Below, piece after piece: positions 8,778-9,418 of a stretch of DNA of 9,418 nucleotides. Location of the stretch: NCBI GenBank assembly GCA_023139225.1, contig JAGLNZ010000362.1:1-9418 (forward strand), in the 5' to 3' direction. Below the pieces are notes generated by a model. That model was not told where the DNA came from. It was given only the letters and a program-made list of their open reading frames with translations, and searched no databases. Made by a program: the position numbers and the translations under genes. Each line of letters opens with the position of its first letter. The stretch's first letter is position 1. The stretch comes from Desulfobacula sp. GTDB taxonomy: Bacteria; Desulfobacterota; Desulfobacteria; Desulfobacterales; Desulfobacteraceae.

Positions 8778-9418
8778 TTAATTGCCAATAATATATGATA
8801 TGGCGCTTGTAAGTTTTTTAACATAGGGGATATGCAAAAATTCATTGGGGCCGTGGGCATTTGATTGAGGTCCCAGGACCCCTGTAATAAGAAATTTTGC
8901 CCGGGGAAACTTGTCTGCCAAAAGCGTCATAAATGGTATGGAACCCCCTTCTCCGGCATAGCATGGCTTTTCATCAAAAAACAGGGAAGAGGCTTGTTCC
9001 GTTCTTGTTTCAAGCGCGTCTCCCATTTGGGGCATATCCCATCCTTTTGCATGTTTTATTACATTAAATGTTATTTTGGCACCATATGGGGGGTCTTTTT
9101 CCAGTAAGGTTTTAAGCTTTTCTGCAGCCCTATCGGTTTCAACTAAAGGCGGGGTTCTGATGGACAACAGGAGCTTGGTAGACTCCCTGATGGCATTTGC
9201 CGCTTTATCAACCGGAGGAATCCCACGGGCACCAATGCAGGACAACATTGGCTTCCAGGTGCTGTTGATGATAAGTTGTACAGGATCATTGCTCATGGTG
9301 ACAGCACCGTTCACTAAGGGGATTGCAGATATCAGGCTTTTATTGAGTATTTGAGCTGTCTGGTTAATCTGTTCAAGTCGTTTTTCAGGAATCTGTCCAT
9401 AAAGTTCGGGTACCAGTA
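8778..9418 (-). CDS. M20-family metallopeptidase/dipeptidase, C-terminal part
   Basis: The frame stays open from the TAA at 8778-8780 to the right edge, so the gene is 5'-truncated (about 212 residues visible). The GTG at 9314 is internal, since another 34 codons continue upstream in frame. M20 peptidases are cytosolic dinuclear-metal hydrolases of dipeptides and N-acyl amino acids. Visible are the end of the dimerisation (lid) domain, with LLLSIRTPPLVETDRAAEKL as its first strand and helix, then the returning catalytic domain with GEGGSIPFM. SNAHGPNEFLHIPY contains the late His (codon 8853-8855) that is a metal ligand in the family. The order resembles carnosinase/DUG1-like dipeptidases. The first metal ligands and the catalytic Glu lie outside the window, so activity cannot be judged. 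It runs in the same direction as the DUF4124 gene, 107 bp before that gene's start. Confidence 0.85.
   Translation of the reverse strand, partial: LVPELYGQIPEKRLEQINQTAQILNKSLISAIPLVNGAVTMSNDPVQLIINSTWKPMLSCIGARGIPPVDKAANAIRESTKLLLSIRTPPLVETDRAAEKLKTLLEKDPPYGAKITFNVIKHAKGWDMPQMGDALETRTEQASSLFFDEKPCYAGEGGSIPFMTLLADKFPRAKFLITGVLGPQSNAHGPNEFLHIPYVKKLTSAISYIIGN

Noticed and set aside
8865..9354. Two plus-strand open frames across the M20 peptidase gene
   Set aside because: The minus strand encodes clear M20 motifs over the same bases, while these frames show no domain or ribosome site.

Overview
The window is 9.4 kb of densely packed, moderately AT-rich bacterial DNA. It carries ten recognisable protein genes, two of them cut by the window edges. 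There are no RNA genes, CRISPR arrays, insertion sequences or phage genes that I can see. Shine-Dalgarno sites, Sec signal peptides and a DUF4124 protein point to a Gram-negative organism. The gene types and style (LolA-like protein next to pyrG, a Liv/HAAT-type transporter, a DUF4124 coiled-coil protein) would fit a sulfate-reducing Desulfobacterota member such as a Desulfobacteraceae. That assignment is an inference from general familiarity, not something the sequence proves.

Region 1 (1-2965, + strand) holds the 3' end of a gene for a probable LolA-fold outer-membrane lipoprotein-sorting-type protein, then pyrG (CTP synthase), then a secreted trypsin-like serine protease. The genes are 20 and 3 bp apart, so they are probably co-transcribed. 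Two points stand out. PyrG has His instead of the family Gln four residues after the glutaminase nucleophile. A perfect 15-bp inverted repeat lies in the first codons of the protease gene, immediately after pyrG, and a second, smaller hairpin follows it.

Region 2 (2966-8152, + strand) is a promoter/operator-like spacer followed by a complete branched-chain-amino-acid-type (HAAT/Liv) ABC importer in the order livK-livH-livM-livG-livF. A class I SAM-dependent methyltransferase gene overlaps the end of livF by 4 bp (ATGA). Spacings of 27, 3, 1, 4 and -4 bp indicate one operon. The binding protein would capture a small substrate in the periplasm, LivH and LivM form the membrane channel, and LivG and LivF supply ATP hydrolysis. 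The substrate cannot be fixed from sequence, and changes in the binding loop of LivK make leucine/isoleucine/valine less than certain. The role of the methyltransferase is unknown.

Region 3 (8153-9418, - strand) converges on the operon. It contains a small exported DUF4124/coiled-coil protein with its own near-consensus sigma70-type promoter, preceded by the 3' part of an M20-family metallopeptidase gene that runs off the right edge.

No clearly novel multi-gene defence or mobile system is visible. The best leads are the hairpins at the pyrG/protease junction, the PyrG motif change, and the methyltransferase translationally coupled to the transporter.
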